Below, one piece after another: positions 23,595 through 34,329 of a stretch of DNA of 48,404 nucleotides. The notes under the pieces are model-generated. The model was not told the origin of the DNA and ran no database searches. It saw nothing but the letters and a program-made list of their open reading frames with translations. A program made the position numbers and the translations under genes. Source of the DNA: Ruminococcus flavefaciens FD-1 (GTDB taxonomy: Bacteria; Bacillota; Clostridia; Oscillospirales; Ruminococcaceae); NCBI GenBank assembly GCA_000174895.1, contig ACOK01000079.1, forward strand, positions 4,202-52,605, read 5' to 3'. Each line of letters begins with the position of its first letter. Position 1 is the first letter of the stretch.

Positions 23595-26168
23595 TCATGC
23601 CTCGGGTAACTTATCAATAAGCTCTAAGCAGAATTTCTGGATAGCAAGGGCGTCTTTGTTTGTAAGGCCGTTTCCGTTTTCGGAAACATCGCCGTTGATT
23701 CTGCCCTTTTCGGTGATATGACCTTCAGCAGAGCCTGTAATTCCGTATTTATCAGGATTTGAGAATACCTGCATGATAAGTACGGCATCGCTCATATCAA
23801 CATTTCCGTCGCAGTTAGCATCGCCCCATAAAACTTCCTGTGGAGGCATTGATGTAACACGTGGCTGAGTTGTTTCTGTAGTTGCGGTTGTTTCGGGAAC
23901 AGTTGTTGTAGTTGCTTCTGTAGTAGTTGTCGTTGTCTCTGTGGTGGTAGTAGTAGTAGTTGTTGTTGTTGTTGTTTCAGTAGTTGTGGTAGTTGTAACA
24001 ACTTCGGGAGCCTTTACGAAAACAGTGTAGTTGATGACATTTCCTGTCATTCCGTTAGTTCCGAGGACTACCTTTTCGCCTGCTTCAAAAGTCTTCTTGT
24101 ATGCAACGAATGTAACATCATTGCTTGACTGAGCGGTGAGATCGGTTCTTGTGTAGCCGCTGAGCCATGAAGGAACAAGTCCTGCGTCCTCTTCTCTTGT
24201 ATCGACCATTACGTAAACCTCGGTCTTGTCGCCGGTTGTGAATTCAGCAAGGTCTGCGTCGGTATTCTTTGAGTTGCAGGCTGACATGATGTACTCACAG
24301 TTTTCGAGTTCGGGAGCAAGAGATGTATAAGTGAAGTCTCTGTCGCCGTAGATGGGACCGCCTGTCTTGTTGGAATCCATTAATTTCCAGCTGAGGAAGT
24401 TTGCGGAATCCTTTACGAGAAGATTCTTGACAAGCTTGCCGTTTACAGGCTCGGGAGGAGCATTGTTCAGTTTGATGTCAGGTCTTGCAGGAAGCGGAGC
24501 CTCTGTGCCGAGGTAGAAGCTTGGGTGAGGAGGCTGGTTGTATGAGGACTGCTGACAGCAGTTCTGCATACGGTACTGCATATCATGCATGAGAGTTGTG
24601 ATACGATACTCAGTCTCAGTATTTGTACACCATACACGAAGCTTTGAGTTATCTGCGGTACGGAGAACAAGTTCTTCACGCCAGTCACCGAAAAGGTCGG
24701 CAGTGATACAAGGAACAGCCTTTGTGCTGTTGTTTGAAGCACAGCCTTTTGCTGTGAATATTTCGGGATAATTGTTTATAGCCGCACCGTCAGTAATAGT
24801 GACATCATTGAGAAGTTCACGTTCAAGGTCGCCGTCCCAGTAGATGAGGAAGTTCATAGCAGGCGACTTGTTGCCTATCTGCTTGCCGTTAACATCGAAT
24901 ACAGCATTGGCAGGTCTTGCTCCCCAGAATTCAGCACCGCTGTTTCCAGCAACGATATTGTCAGCGCAGCAGCGTCCTGTATCCTTGTCGCCGTCATAGT
25001 GCCAGATTATATTACCGTTTCTTCCATCAATGCAGGAAATTCCGTATTTTCCGTCTTCGTGGCAGATGAATACTTCCTGACCCTCATGGTTGGGATCAAA
25101 GTCACCGATGTGCATTGCATCACCGTGCAGCTGCTTTGTGGACCAGAGAAGCTTTCCGTCGTCGTCGAAAGCACTTGCGCCCATGCAGACTTCCTGCTTG
25201 CCGTCGTTATCGAAGTCGGCTACCATTACGTTGTGGTTGCCGCAGCCGTAAGCTGGATCGTTCTTATTGAAGCCTGTGTCGTATACCCAGCGCTTTACAA
25301 GCTTTCCGTTGCGTACATCAACAGCAGAAAGTGAAAGCCTTGTATAGTATCCACGGCCGTAAATTGCAGACGGATGAACACCGTCAAGGTAAGCGATAGC
25401 TGAATTCATACGCTCGCAGCGGTTGCCGTAGTTATCGCCCCAAGTAGTCTTGGCAGCAGCACTTGTAGCGTCGCCTCTGAGAACAGGGAATTCGATAGTA
25501 TCCAGAGCCGCACCTGTTGCGCCCTCGAAAAGTGTGAGATACTCGGGACCGTCAAGGATAGTACCGGCACTGTTTACCCAGTTCTTGCTGCCGTCGCCGA
25601 TGACATTGCCCTTGCCGTCAACAGTGCCGTCGCAGGTCTTGGTGATAAGTTCAGCCTTGCCGTCACAGTCGAAATCGGCAACACACATCTGAGTGTAGTG
25701 CTGACCTGCACGGACATTTTGGCCCATGTCGATACGCCAGAGCTGCTGTCCTTCAAGAGTATAGCAATCAATATAAACTTTGCTTGTAGGGCCTGTCTTT
25801 GAGTTATCCTGAGAATCGTTCGGATCCCATTTCAGGAATATTTCATACTGTCCGTCACCGTTAACATCGCCGACACAGCAATCATTAGGCGAATAGATGC
25901 TTCCGGGACTTTTCAGCGGGATATCGAAATAATTCGTTCCCGATGTGAATTTGCAGTTATCCGAAGATTTTACTGCGCCGTTTTCAATGGTGTCAACACG
26001 GTACTTTGAGTTGGAATTTCCCTCAGCGTCCCAGTAATTTGTAGGAGCGCCTGCCTTGCTGGTGTAGATCAGCTTGTCATCTCTGAAAAGCTGGAATTCC
26101 GCATGATCACGCGTCGTTGGCATTGAATCGCCAGCTGACGAACATACCGTTGCCTGACTGGATAGCAT
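23595..26168 (-). CDS. Family PL11 rhamnogalacturonan lyase with C-terminal dockerin (frameshifted; main part)
   Basis: The frame encodes most of a PL11 rhamnogalacturonan endolyase, an eight-bladed propeller that cleaves the pectin backbone by elimination: FDIPLKSPGSIYSPNDCCVGDVNGDGQYEIFLKWDPNDSQDN, CVADFDCDGKAELITKTCDG, LFEGATGAALDTIEF, and repeated DxDxDG calcium sites. A beta-rich accessory module, a Thr-rich linker and a type I dockerin (last 78 residues, GDANCDGNVDMSDAVLIM...[21 protein letters not shown]) follow. The first residues of this frame before DHAEFQLFRD are not natural sequence: the signal peptide and first strand are in another frame at 26107-26325. Deleting the T in GCG-T-GATCATG (near 26110) restores one reading frame. 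Confidence 0.88.
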   Translation of the reverse strand: MLSSQATVCSSAGDSMPTTRDHAEFQLFRDDKLIYTSKAGAPTNYWDAEGNSNSKYRVDTIENGAVKSSDNCKFTSGTNYFDIPLKSPGSIYSPNDCCVGDVNGDGQYEIFLKWDPNDSQDNSKTGPTSKVYIDCYTLEGQQLWRIDMGQNVRAGQHYTQMCVADFDCDGKAELITKTCDGTVDGKGNVIGDGSKNWVNSAGTILDGPEYLTLFEGATGAALDTIEFPVLRGDATSAAAKTTWGDNYGNRCERMNSAIAYLDGVHPSAIYGRGYYTRLSLSAVDVRNGKLVKRWVYDTGFNKNDPAYGCGNHNVMVADFDNDGKQEVCMGASAFDDDGKLLWSTKQLHGDAMHIGDFDPNHEGQEVFICHEDGKYGISCIDGRNGNIIWHYDGDKDTGRCCADNIVAGNSGAEFWGARPANAVFDVNGKQIGNKSPAMNFLIYWDGDLERELLNDVTITDGAAINNYPEIFTAKGCASNNSTKAVPCITADLFGDWREELVLRTADNSKLRVWCTNTETEYRITTLMHDMQYRMQNCCQQSSYNQPPHPSFYLGTEAPLPARPDIKLNNAPPEPVNGKLVKNLLVKDSANFLSWKLMDSNKTGGPIYGDRDFTYTSLAPELENCEYIMSACNSKNTDADLAEFTTGDKTEVYVMVDTREEDAGLVPSWLSGYTRTDLTAQSSNDVTFVAYKKTFEAGEKVVLGTNGMTGNVINYTVFVKAPEVVTTTTTTETTTTTTTTTTTTETTTTTTEATTTTVPETTATTETTQPRVTSMPPQEVLWGDANCDGNVDMSDAVLIMQVFSNPDKYGITGSAEGHITEKGRINGDVSENGNGLTNKDALAIQKFCLELIDKLPEA

Positions 26169-26325
26169 AGATACCTCTGTCGAGATACTCCATGATAGCC
26201 GAGCCGTTTCCGCCGTTACCGTAAGCAGCGTTTGCAGCGAACTGAGTCAGAACATTTGAACAGGTTCCTGCTGCGACTGCAAGGGAGGCTAAAGCGGCTG
26301 TCGCTTTTTTAAAAGATTTCTTCAT
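26107..26325 (-). CDS. N-terminal part of the PL11 lyase (signal peptide and first strand)
   Basis: 72 residues: a signal peptide (KKSFKKATAALASLAVAAGTCSNVL), then GNGSAIMEYLDRGIYAIQSGNGMFVSWRFNANDA. The last part is the conserved first strand of PL11 enzymes (MEYLDRGxxA...GxFVSWR). The frame ends at a TGA directly where the main frame continues DHAEFQLFRD. A good ribosome site (GGGGGA) precedes the ATG. It is the 5' end of the downstream gene, split by one extra base. Confidence 0.85.
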   Translation of the reverse strand: MKKSFKKATAALASLAVAAGTCSNVLTQFAANAAYGNGGNGSAIMEYLDRGIYAIQSGNGMFVSWRFNANDA

Positions 26326-26397
26326 AGTTTATTCCCCCTGAATAAAATAATTGATAATAAATATCATTGTCTGCTCAACTTAATATTCATTATATAC

Positions 26398-26426
26398 ATA
26401 ATAACATTTTCCACGTGTAAAATCAA
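26398..26426 (-). promoter_or_regulatory. Promoter of the PL11 gene
   Basis: On the minus strand TTGATT (26426-26421), 17 bases, TATTAT (26403-26398). Between it and the start is an inverted repeat TGATA-5-TATCA (26352-26366), a possible operator. Confidence 0.55.
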
Positions 26427-26511
26427 TGACTTATCGTCTCGTTTTTGATGATTTTTTGTGTTTATTGTTACTTTGTTTATAAGTTTATCTGTACATTTAT
26501 GTCATATACTA

Positions 26512-26540
26512 TTGCGGCTTTTGCTAAGATATGATATAAT
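26512..26540 (+). promoter_or_regulatory. Promoter of the PBP/AraC regulator gene
   Basis: TTGCGG (26512-26517), 17 bases, TATAAT (26535-26540). The ATG at 26541 touches the -10 box, so it cannot be in the transcript; this supports the GTG at 26574 as the true start. Confidence 0.65.
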
Positions 26541-26573
26541 ATGACATATCATTATTGCAAAGGATGTGAAACT

Positions 26574-28754
26574 GTGGGGAGAAAACTGCTTATCGGAGTT
26601 GTGTGTGAAAAAGCATACGATGAAAATGTCAGCGGTGTCATAAAGGGAATTATAGCACAGGCATTCAGGATAAACTGCGACATCGTTGTTTTGTCTGCGC
26701 TTCAGTCCGAAAGCGAAAAGGAGAGCAGATACATCGACAGCGAAATGGATGTATTCAAGCTTATGCTGACCGATAGGTTTGACGGATTTCTCTATATCAG
26801 CAGATCCTTCGGCAGCGAAAAAAGACGATCGCAGACAGAACAGCTGCTGATGCGTACCGGCAGACCTGTGATGATCGCAGGGGGACATGAGCATAATATT
26901 TTCGAGAATACTATTCAGAATGAGCGCCGCCCCTTTGAAAGGATCACCGATCACCTTACAGATGTTCATGGATGCAGGGTCATATACTTTATGTCAGGGG
27001 CTAAAGGCGATCCCGCCTGCGAAGACAGAATAAGCGGATTCTGCGATTCCATGAAGCGTCACGGGCTTTACTATGACAGAAACAGCTTCATTAATATTGA
27101 TGCGCATTCCTTTCCCGTCAGCAGATTTGTGGACAGTATTGTCAGCGGTAAGCTTGCCCGTCCCGATGCTGTGGTGTGTTCGGATAATACCATAGCGGCC
27201 TCACTTATAGACTGCCTTTGCTCAGAAGGGATAAACGTCCCCGAGGATATTGCTGTTACGGGATTTGACTGCACGGTTGATGAAACACTTCCGTTCTGCA
27301 ATATCACAAGCTGGCGAAAGGACGATTTTCAGCTGGGGGCAGATTCGCTGAGAAAGCTTTACCGAATGATAACGGGCAATTCAGCTTCAAGGATCACGGA
27401 TAAAGGCGGCGGCTTTCACATCGGGGCAAGCTGCGGATGCAGAACATTCGGACGTGCCGGCTTCGGAACGGACAGACGCAAGATTGTGACGGACAGATTT
27501 AACGGAATATTGTCGGATTCTCCCATAGCAGCGGAATACCTTGGTGAGAAGGATATCGAAGACGCTCTCATCGGATTCTGCGGTTATGCCCGATATATTT
27601 ACAAATTTCATTCATTTGATATATGCCTTACATCTGATTATATGCAGTCTGTCGGGAAAGGTTCAAGGTCTGAACTGCAAATCAGTCACAGGTCCGATAT
27701 GATACGTTATATGTCGGTTTTGTCATCGGGAGAAATAATATGCTGCGAGCAGACATTCAAGGCACGTGATATTCTTCCCGTGCTGAAAGAGAATGACCGC
27801 AGACCTACGGCGCTTTTCGTGAATCTGCTGAGGAACAGAAACTGTGAATACGGCTATACAGCTCTTTCTTTCGGAAAGAACTGCGAATCGCTCTCAGCCG
27901 GATATAGCCGTTTCATTTACAAACTCCACATTATCCTCGAAAGATTCGTGAATATGCCGTATCATAATTTAATGGGAGAAACAGGCACGGGAACAGTATC
28001 GCTTTTTCCTCCACTGTACATATTTGAAAAAAGTCGCCGAAGGAATGCGGATATCATCGTTACTGTGGAGATACGAAGCATACGAAGACTATTTCTTGAA
28101 AATGAAAGTACAGACTTTCGTGTGCTGATAACGGAGTTTGAGGAAATACTTGGAAAAAGCCTTGACATCAGTGAGAACTGTGCGATCGTGACACATGGTC
28201 TGTACGCTGTTCTGACCGACAGAAAACCACGTGCCGAACAGCTGTACAGGGAAATGAAAAGCAGCAATGTCATATCGCTTCTCGGCAGAGAAAACTGCAT
28301 AGCTTTTTCTTCTGCCGAGATCCCGGACAGCGGATACAGCCTTGCTGATGCGGTAAAGAAGGCTTTGCTGAACGATAAGTCAGGGTATGTCATAGACGGA
28401 CGTGTTACACCTAATCCGCTTTACGAGAAGCTATGTATGCTCCGTGAAAGAATGCAGATTTATCCTCAGCTGGATTGGAGCATTGAAACCATCAGCAGGG
28501 AACTTGGCATCAGCAAAAGCTATCTGCAGAAGTATTACCGTGAAAATTTCGGAATGAGCATAATCGACAGCCTTATACACATCCGCATGGACAAGGCGAA
28601 AAAGCTTCTGAGGGAAACGAATCTGACTGTTACGGCAATTGCTGAAAAATGCGGATATTCCTCATACATCCATTTTACAAAGCAGTTCCGCAAAGCCGAG
28701 AATACCACTCCTACAAATTACCGTATGAAGAACAGGGCAGACGTTGACATTTAG
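26574..28754 (+). CDS. Large regulator: LacI-type sensor domain plus AraC-type DNA-binding domain
   Basis: About 726 residues. The N-terminal periplasmic-binding-protein fold (about 1-275) has the LacI/XylR-like signature GKLARPDAVVCSDNTIAASLIDCLCSEGINVPEDIAVTGFDCT. A central domain of about 340 residues has no clear family. The C-terminus has a double helix-turn-helix AraC domain (WSIETISRELGISKSYLQKYYRENFGMS...AIAEKCGYSSYIHFTKQFRKAENTTPTNYR). E. coli XylR combines the same end domains but lacks the long centre. I chose GTG at 26574 because AAAGGATG precedes it. It is divergent from the PL11 gene, so local control of that pectin enzyme is the simplest inference. The paralog at 34760 has the same plan. 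Confidence 0.85.
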   Translation: MGRKLLIGVVCEKAYDENVSGVIKGIIAQAFRINCDIVVLSALQSESEKESRYIDSEMDVFKLMLTDRFDGFLYISRSFGSEKRRSQTEQLLMRTGRPVMIAGGHEHNIFENTIQNERRPFERITDHLTDVHGCRVIYFMSGAKGDPACEDRISGFCDSMKRHGLYYDRNSFINIDAHSFPVSRFVDSIVSGKLARPDAVVCSDNTIAASLIDCLCSEGINVPEDIAVTGFDCTVDETLPFCNITSWRKDDFQLGADSLRKLYRMITGNSASRITDKGGGFHIGASCGCRTFGRAGFGTDRRKIVTDRFNGILSDSPIAAEYLGEKDIEDALIGFCGYARYIYKFHSFDICLTSDYMQSVGKGSRSELQISHRSDMIRYMSVLSSGEIICCEQTFKARDILPVLKENDRRPTALFVNLLRNRNCEYGYTALSFGKNCESLSAGYSRFIYKLHIILERFVNMPYHNLMGETGTGTVSLFPPLYIFEKSRRRNADIIVTVEIRSIRRLFLENESTDFRVLITEFEEILGKSLDISENCAIVTHGLYAVLTDRKPRAEQLYREMKSSNVISLLGRENCIAFSSAEIPDSGYSLADAVKKALLNDKSGYVIDGRVTPNPLYEKLCMLRERMQIYPQLDWSIETISRELGISKSYLQKYYRENFGMSIIDSLIHIRMDKAKKLLRETNLTVTAIAEKCGYSSYIHFTKQFRKAENTTPTNYRMKNRADVDI

Positions 28755-28772
28755 CGGATTTTTTGTTATACT
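28744..28772 (+). promoter_or_regulatory. Promoter of the DIP1984-like gene
   Basis: TTGACA (28744-28749), 17 bases, TATACT (28767-28772). It starts inside the last codons of the regulator gene. Confidence 0.8.
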
Positions 28773-28803
28773 ATAAGCATATTTTATGAAGGAGCGTGTT
28801 GAT

Positions 28804-29256
28804 ATGAAACTTGCAGAAGCTTTACAGGAAAGAGCGGACCTCAACAGAAACATTGAACAGTTGAAAGTGCGTCTGCGTAACAATGCCATCATACAGGAAA
28901 ATGAACCTTCGGCAGAAGATCCTGCTGAATTGCTGCGTGAGCTTGATTCCTCTCTCGACAGGCTTGAAGAACTTATGAGCAGGATCAATCATACAAACTG
29001 CACAGTCAGGGTCGGCGACAAGACTATCACCGATCTCATAGCTGAACGTGATACCCTCAGTATCAGGCTTTATGCTTATAGAGAACTTGCAGCTGCTGCA
29101 AGTGAAACGGGACGCAGAGCAAGAATGACAGAGATAAAGCTTATCAGCACTGTAAATGTCAAGGAGATCCAGAAAAGGATAGATTCCATGTCAAAGGAGT
29201 ACCGACTGATAGACAATGCTATCCAGGCAGCAAACTGGTCTACCGAACTTCTGTAA
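28804..29256 (+). CDS. DIP1984-family (septicolysin-like) helical protein
   Basis: 150 residues, almost entirely helical and charged: MKLAEALQERADLNRNIEQLKVRLRNNAIIQENEPSAEDPAELLRELDSSLDRLEELMSRINHTNCT, then VRVGDKTITDLIAERDTLSIRL and a closing VKEIQKRIDSMSKEYRLIDNAIQAANWSTEL. This pattern is that of the DIP1984 family, whose function is not established; the septicolysin name should not be read as evidence of toxin activity. ATG at 28804 is preceded by AAGGAGCGTG. It is a single-gene unit with its own promoter; a structured noncoding stretch and a terminator follow. Confidence 0.85.
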   Translation: MKLAEALQERADLNRNIEQLKVRLRNNAIIQENEPSAEDPAELLRELDSSLDRLEELMSRINHTNCTVRVGDKTITDLIAERDTLSIRLYAYRELAAAASETGRRARMTEIKLISTVNVKEIQKRIDSMSKEYRLIDNAIQAANWSTELL

Positions 29257-29461
29257 AGGTTATGGTGTAGTCAGGACAGGGCGAATGGGCTTTTTGTGAG
29301 TTTTCGAGTAAAAACTTTACACTCAGATGGTGCGCCGGGAGCAGCGTGAGGTCCGAATCCTCATTTATTGTTACGCTCAGACAAGGTACAGACGCATCGT
29401 TATATCTTACATCTTATTACCGTACATTGACTGTTCTGACGAGGTGCGGCTAAGGGCAGAA
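29257..29461 (+). other. Noncoding tail after the DIP1984-like gene, with a T-arm-like hairpin
   Basis: No ORF here looks real. The stretch contains a hairpin at 29343-29377: AGCG/CGCT encloses a 5-bp stem TGAGG/CCTCA with the 7-base loop TCCGAAT, close to a tRNA T-loop. I found no acceptor stem or D-arm that would make a tRNA. It could be part of a small RNA or the 3' UTR of the gene upstream. Confidence 0.3.
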
Positions 29462-29500
29462 AAAAGCCATAGTACTTTTCATGGTACTATGGCTTTTGTT
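29462..29500. terminator. Bidirectional intrinsic terminator
   Basis: AAAAGCCATAGTAC at 29462-29475 pairs perfectly with GTACTATGGCTTTT at 29484-29497 around an 8-base loop, with T-rich flanks on both strands. It separates the DIP1984-like transcript from the convergent GH5 gene. Confidence 0.9.
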
Positions 29501-29574
29501 TTGCGGCGGGATCACCTCCGACAGCGGCGATCCCTTATTTATGGGGTATTAACCTGAACTATACGGATAGGAGT

Positions 29575-32433
<2,859 letters not shown>

Positions 32434-32447
32434 CTAAATTTAAGCGT

Positions 32448-32483
32448 GTATCGTGAAGAATAGTGCAGGATGGTTCACGATAC
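32448..32483 (-). promoter_or_regulatory. Hairpin/inverted repeat in the GH5 leader
   Basis: A perfect 10-base inverted repeat, GTATCGTGAA...TTCACGATAC, with a 16-base spacer, 30 bases upstream of the GH5 start and downstream of its promoter. It may be an mRNA structure or an operator. Confidence 0.55.
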
Positions 32484-32493
32484 ATTTACGGAT

Positions 32494-32525
32494 GAACTTA
32501 AAATCTCTGAGATTAATTTAAGTTC
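32494..32525 (-). promoter_or_regulatory. Second inverted repeat in the GH5 leader
   Basis: GAACTTAAA/TTTAAGTTC arms, with ATCTC/GAGAT nested inside, form an almost complete palindrome of 32 bases just after the predicted transcription start. It is a candidate operator for one of the nearby AraC/LacI-like regulators, or an mRNA stem. Confidence 0.5.
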
Positions 32526-32537
32526 TCTTGCAATTAA

Positions 32538-32566
32538 ATGATACATCATTTTAGCTTGAATGTCAA
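32538..32566 (-). promoter_or_regulatory. Promoter of the GH5 gene
   Basis: On the minus strand TTGACA (32566-32561), 17 bases, TATCAT (32543-32538). It predicts a leader of about 110 bases containing both inverted repeats. Confidence 0.8.
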
Positions 32567-32709
32567 GAGTTTCATCGGAATAAACAGTATTTCTATGTTA
32601 ATTTTGTGAGGATAATCAATAAGGCGAATGCTGCTTTGTCAAAGATATACAATATTATACTTAAAATTAAGTGAGCAGCTGATTATACCCGAAGTATAAG
32701 CAGTCAGTC

Positions 32710-32738
32710 TTGACATACATATTAATTAGTAGTATAAT
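32710..32738 (+). promoter_or_regulatory. Promoter of the ExbB/ExbD-like cluster
   Basis: TTGACA (32710-32715), 17 bases, TATAAT (32733-32738); GAGGAGG and the ATG at 32777 follow. It is a full consensus promoter. Confidence 0.9.
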
Positions 32739-32776
32739 TGTTATTGTCGAACATTGAAGAAAAGAGGAGGCGCAGT

Positions 32777-33259
32777 ATGCTTGATGTATTGGCAAAAATG
32801 ATATCGAGTATAGTTTCATCTGACACCATAATACTGATAGTTGCTGTTCTGACAGGTGTCATCTTCTGGAACATCATCAAGAAGAAAAATGAGTTCCGCA
32901 CCAATTTCTATAAATGGAAACAGGAAAGAAGATTCAAGAAGATAAACGCCAAAACAGGTTCACTTAAAAAATGGCATAATATCTTCATTACGCTTATTTC
33001 TTTCTTCCCGCTGCTCGGTATGCTGGGAACAGTCGTTGCTCTTCTGAAACTTGATCTTACCGAGGCAAACGACAGCGTAAAGAACAACTTTTTCGATGCC
33101 CTGACTTCGACTGCGTGGGGAATCGTTTTCTCTCTTGGCTTCAAGGGTGCTAATGCGTTTATCGAGACCGAGATACAGGATTACATAGACAAGGCGGAAA
33201 AGCTGATAGAGGAAAATGAGGACGAGGTCTTCTCTGAAGCTAAAAAGGTGACGCTATGA
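32777..33259 (+). CDS. MotA/TolQ/ExbB-family proton-channel-like membrane protein
   Basis: 160 residues from the ATG at 32777 (GAGGAGG upstream; the longer frame would start inside the promoter). Three membrane helices at about 12-33, 68-92 and 108-130. The TolQ/ExbB signature is clear in the last two: FPLLGMLGTVVALLKLDLTEAND...FFDALTSTAWGIVFSLGFKGANAFIE. Such proteins form pentameric stators that use the proton gradient with an ExbD/TolR partner, which is the next gene here. The loop between helices 1 and 2 is short and basic. The start of the partner gene overlaps by four bases. Confidence 0.85.
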   Translation: MLDVLAKMISSIVSSDTIILIVAVLTGVIFWNIIKKKNEFRTNFYKWKQERRFKKINAKTGSLKKWHNIFITLISFFPLLGMLGTVVALLKLDLTEANDSVKNNFFDALTSTAWGIVFSLGFKGANAFIETEIQDYIDKAEKLIEENEDEVFSEAKKVTL

Positions 33260-33876
33260 GAAGAAGGAAAGAAGCTGTCCTTGATTTTACTTCTCTGCTG
33301 GATATAGTGCTGATAATACTTTTCTTTTTCATACTTTTCAGCTATATGGAGACAGGTGAAGCCCGTGAAAAGGCCGAAGCTGCGGTATCTGAAGCGGCTG
33401 CGATATCCGAGACAGCGGACCGCCGTGAAGCTGAAGCCGAGTATAAGATAAAAGAAGCCGAAAATGCAAAACAGCAGGCTATGGACGAGCTTGAAGGCAT
33501 ACGAAGCATTAATAAAAATGCAACTGCAAACCTTGAAGCATTGCAGGAATTCGGCAGAAATGAAAGCGTTATGCTGAGGATGGATATTTCGCCGGATGGC
33601 GGCAGTATGCAGTTTACAGCCTACCGTGACAACAGCGAGATAAGCAATGTCACAGCAGATACCGATTCTGATATATCAGGGGATATCCTTCATATTTTGC
33701 AGGATTGCGGATACAGTGCCGATGATACTGTACTTCTGGGATTTATGTATGACTCCTCGGAGAAAGGCTCATATTCCGCATATTCAAATGTTCAGCAGGC
33801 TTTAAAAAAAGTAAAAGGCTCATACAAAAGCTTGTATATATCCGAAACAGACGAATCAATTTTCAGAGAGGAATGA
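33256..33876 (+). CDS. ExbD/TolR-like membrane protein with coiled coil
   Basis: 206 residues. Short basic N-terminus, then a single membrane helix with the ion-path Asp of ExbD/TolR/MotB (LDFTSLLDIVLIILFFFILFS, about 8-30). A long Ala/Glu-rich coiled coil covers about 35-95, followed by a small alpha/beta outer domain at about 100-200 (MLRMDISPDGGSMQFTAYRDNS...LHILQDCGYSADDTVLLGFMYDSSEKGSYSAYSNVQQALKKV). In Gram-negatives this partner couples the proton channel to outer-membrane work. This window looks monoderm, so the target of force is unknown. The stop overlaps the next gene region. Confidence 0.75.
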   Translation: MRRRKEAVLDFTSLLDIVLIILFFFILFSYMETGEAREKAEAAVSEAAAISETADRREAEAEYKIKEAENAKQQAMDELEGIRSINKNATANLEALQEFGRNESVMLRMDISPDGGSMQFTAYRDNSEISNVTADTDSDISGDILHILQDCGYSADDTVLLGFMYDSSEKGSYSAYSNVQQALKKVKGSYKSLYISETDESIFREE

Positions 33877-33881
33877 TAATT

Positions 33882-34304
33882 ATGGCAAAAAATGAAGAAA
33901 AGAAAAAGGGCAGCAAGGCAGTTCCTGCGGCCTGCGGACTTGCTGTGCTGATAGCGGCACTCTTCGGAGGCAAACAGATGGGACTTATCCCGTTCGGTGA
34001 TGACGGAAAAAGAAACGGCGATGTAAGCAGTTCATCATCCGTAGTTGAGGAAGTTACAGAAGCTCCCGAAACCACAGAGGAGGTAACCGCCGAGCCCGCA
34101 ACTGATGAGGTGCAGTATATCGAAGTCACTGTCAGCGACGGCAGCTATATTTACCAGAACAGCACACTCACTCTTGATGAGCTGATGGAGCAGATACAGG
34201 GCACAGACCTTACAGTCAAGCTGACTGATGACAAGGCTTCAAAGAAAGCATACGATGATATACTTCAGGCCCTTGATGAGAAAAACATCCCGCATATCGA
34301 ATGA
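33882..34304 (+). CDS. Small membrane-anchored protein with ExbD-like C-terminal domain
   Basis: 140 residues from the ATG at 33882, nine bases after GAGAGGA; an ATG at 33873 overlaps the previous stop and is too close to that site. One hydrophobic segment (about 13-28), an acidic Ser/Thr/Glu linker (about 42-75), then an alpha/beta domain, YIEVTVSDGSYIYQNSTLTLDELMEQIQ...TVKLTDDKASKKAYDDILQALDEKNI. That layout is like the outer domain of ExbD/TolR. It is the third gene of the ExbB-like cluster and ends at a terminator. I infer it is an accessory subunit. Confidence 0.65.
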   Translation: MAKNEEKKKGSKAVPAACGLAVLIAALFGGKQMGLIPFGDDGKRNGDVSSSSSVVEEVTEAPETTEEVTAEPATDEVQYIEVTVSDGSYIYQNSTLTLDELMEQIQGTDLTVKLTDDKASKKAYDDILQALDEKNIPHIE

Positions 34305-34329
34305 TAACAAAGGAGACTGTTAACTGCTG

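Noticed and set aside
28804..29256. Haemolysin-like toxin (septicolysin name)
   Set aside because: The name comes from early annotation of the family; the sequence shows a small soluble helical protein without signal peptide or pore-forming features.
29330..29380. A second conventional tRNA (GGTCCGAATCC)
   Set aside because: No acceptor stem or D-arm pairs with it; only the T-arm-like hairpin is supported.
32777..34304. Zorya anti-phage system (MotA/MotB-like pair)
   Set aside because: The proteins are small and ExbB/ExbD-like. No peptidoglycan-binding MotB domain, no ZorC, no ZorD helicase and no ZorE nuclease are nearby.
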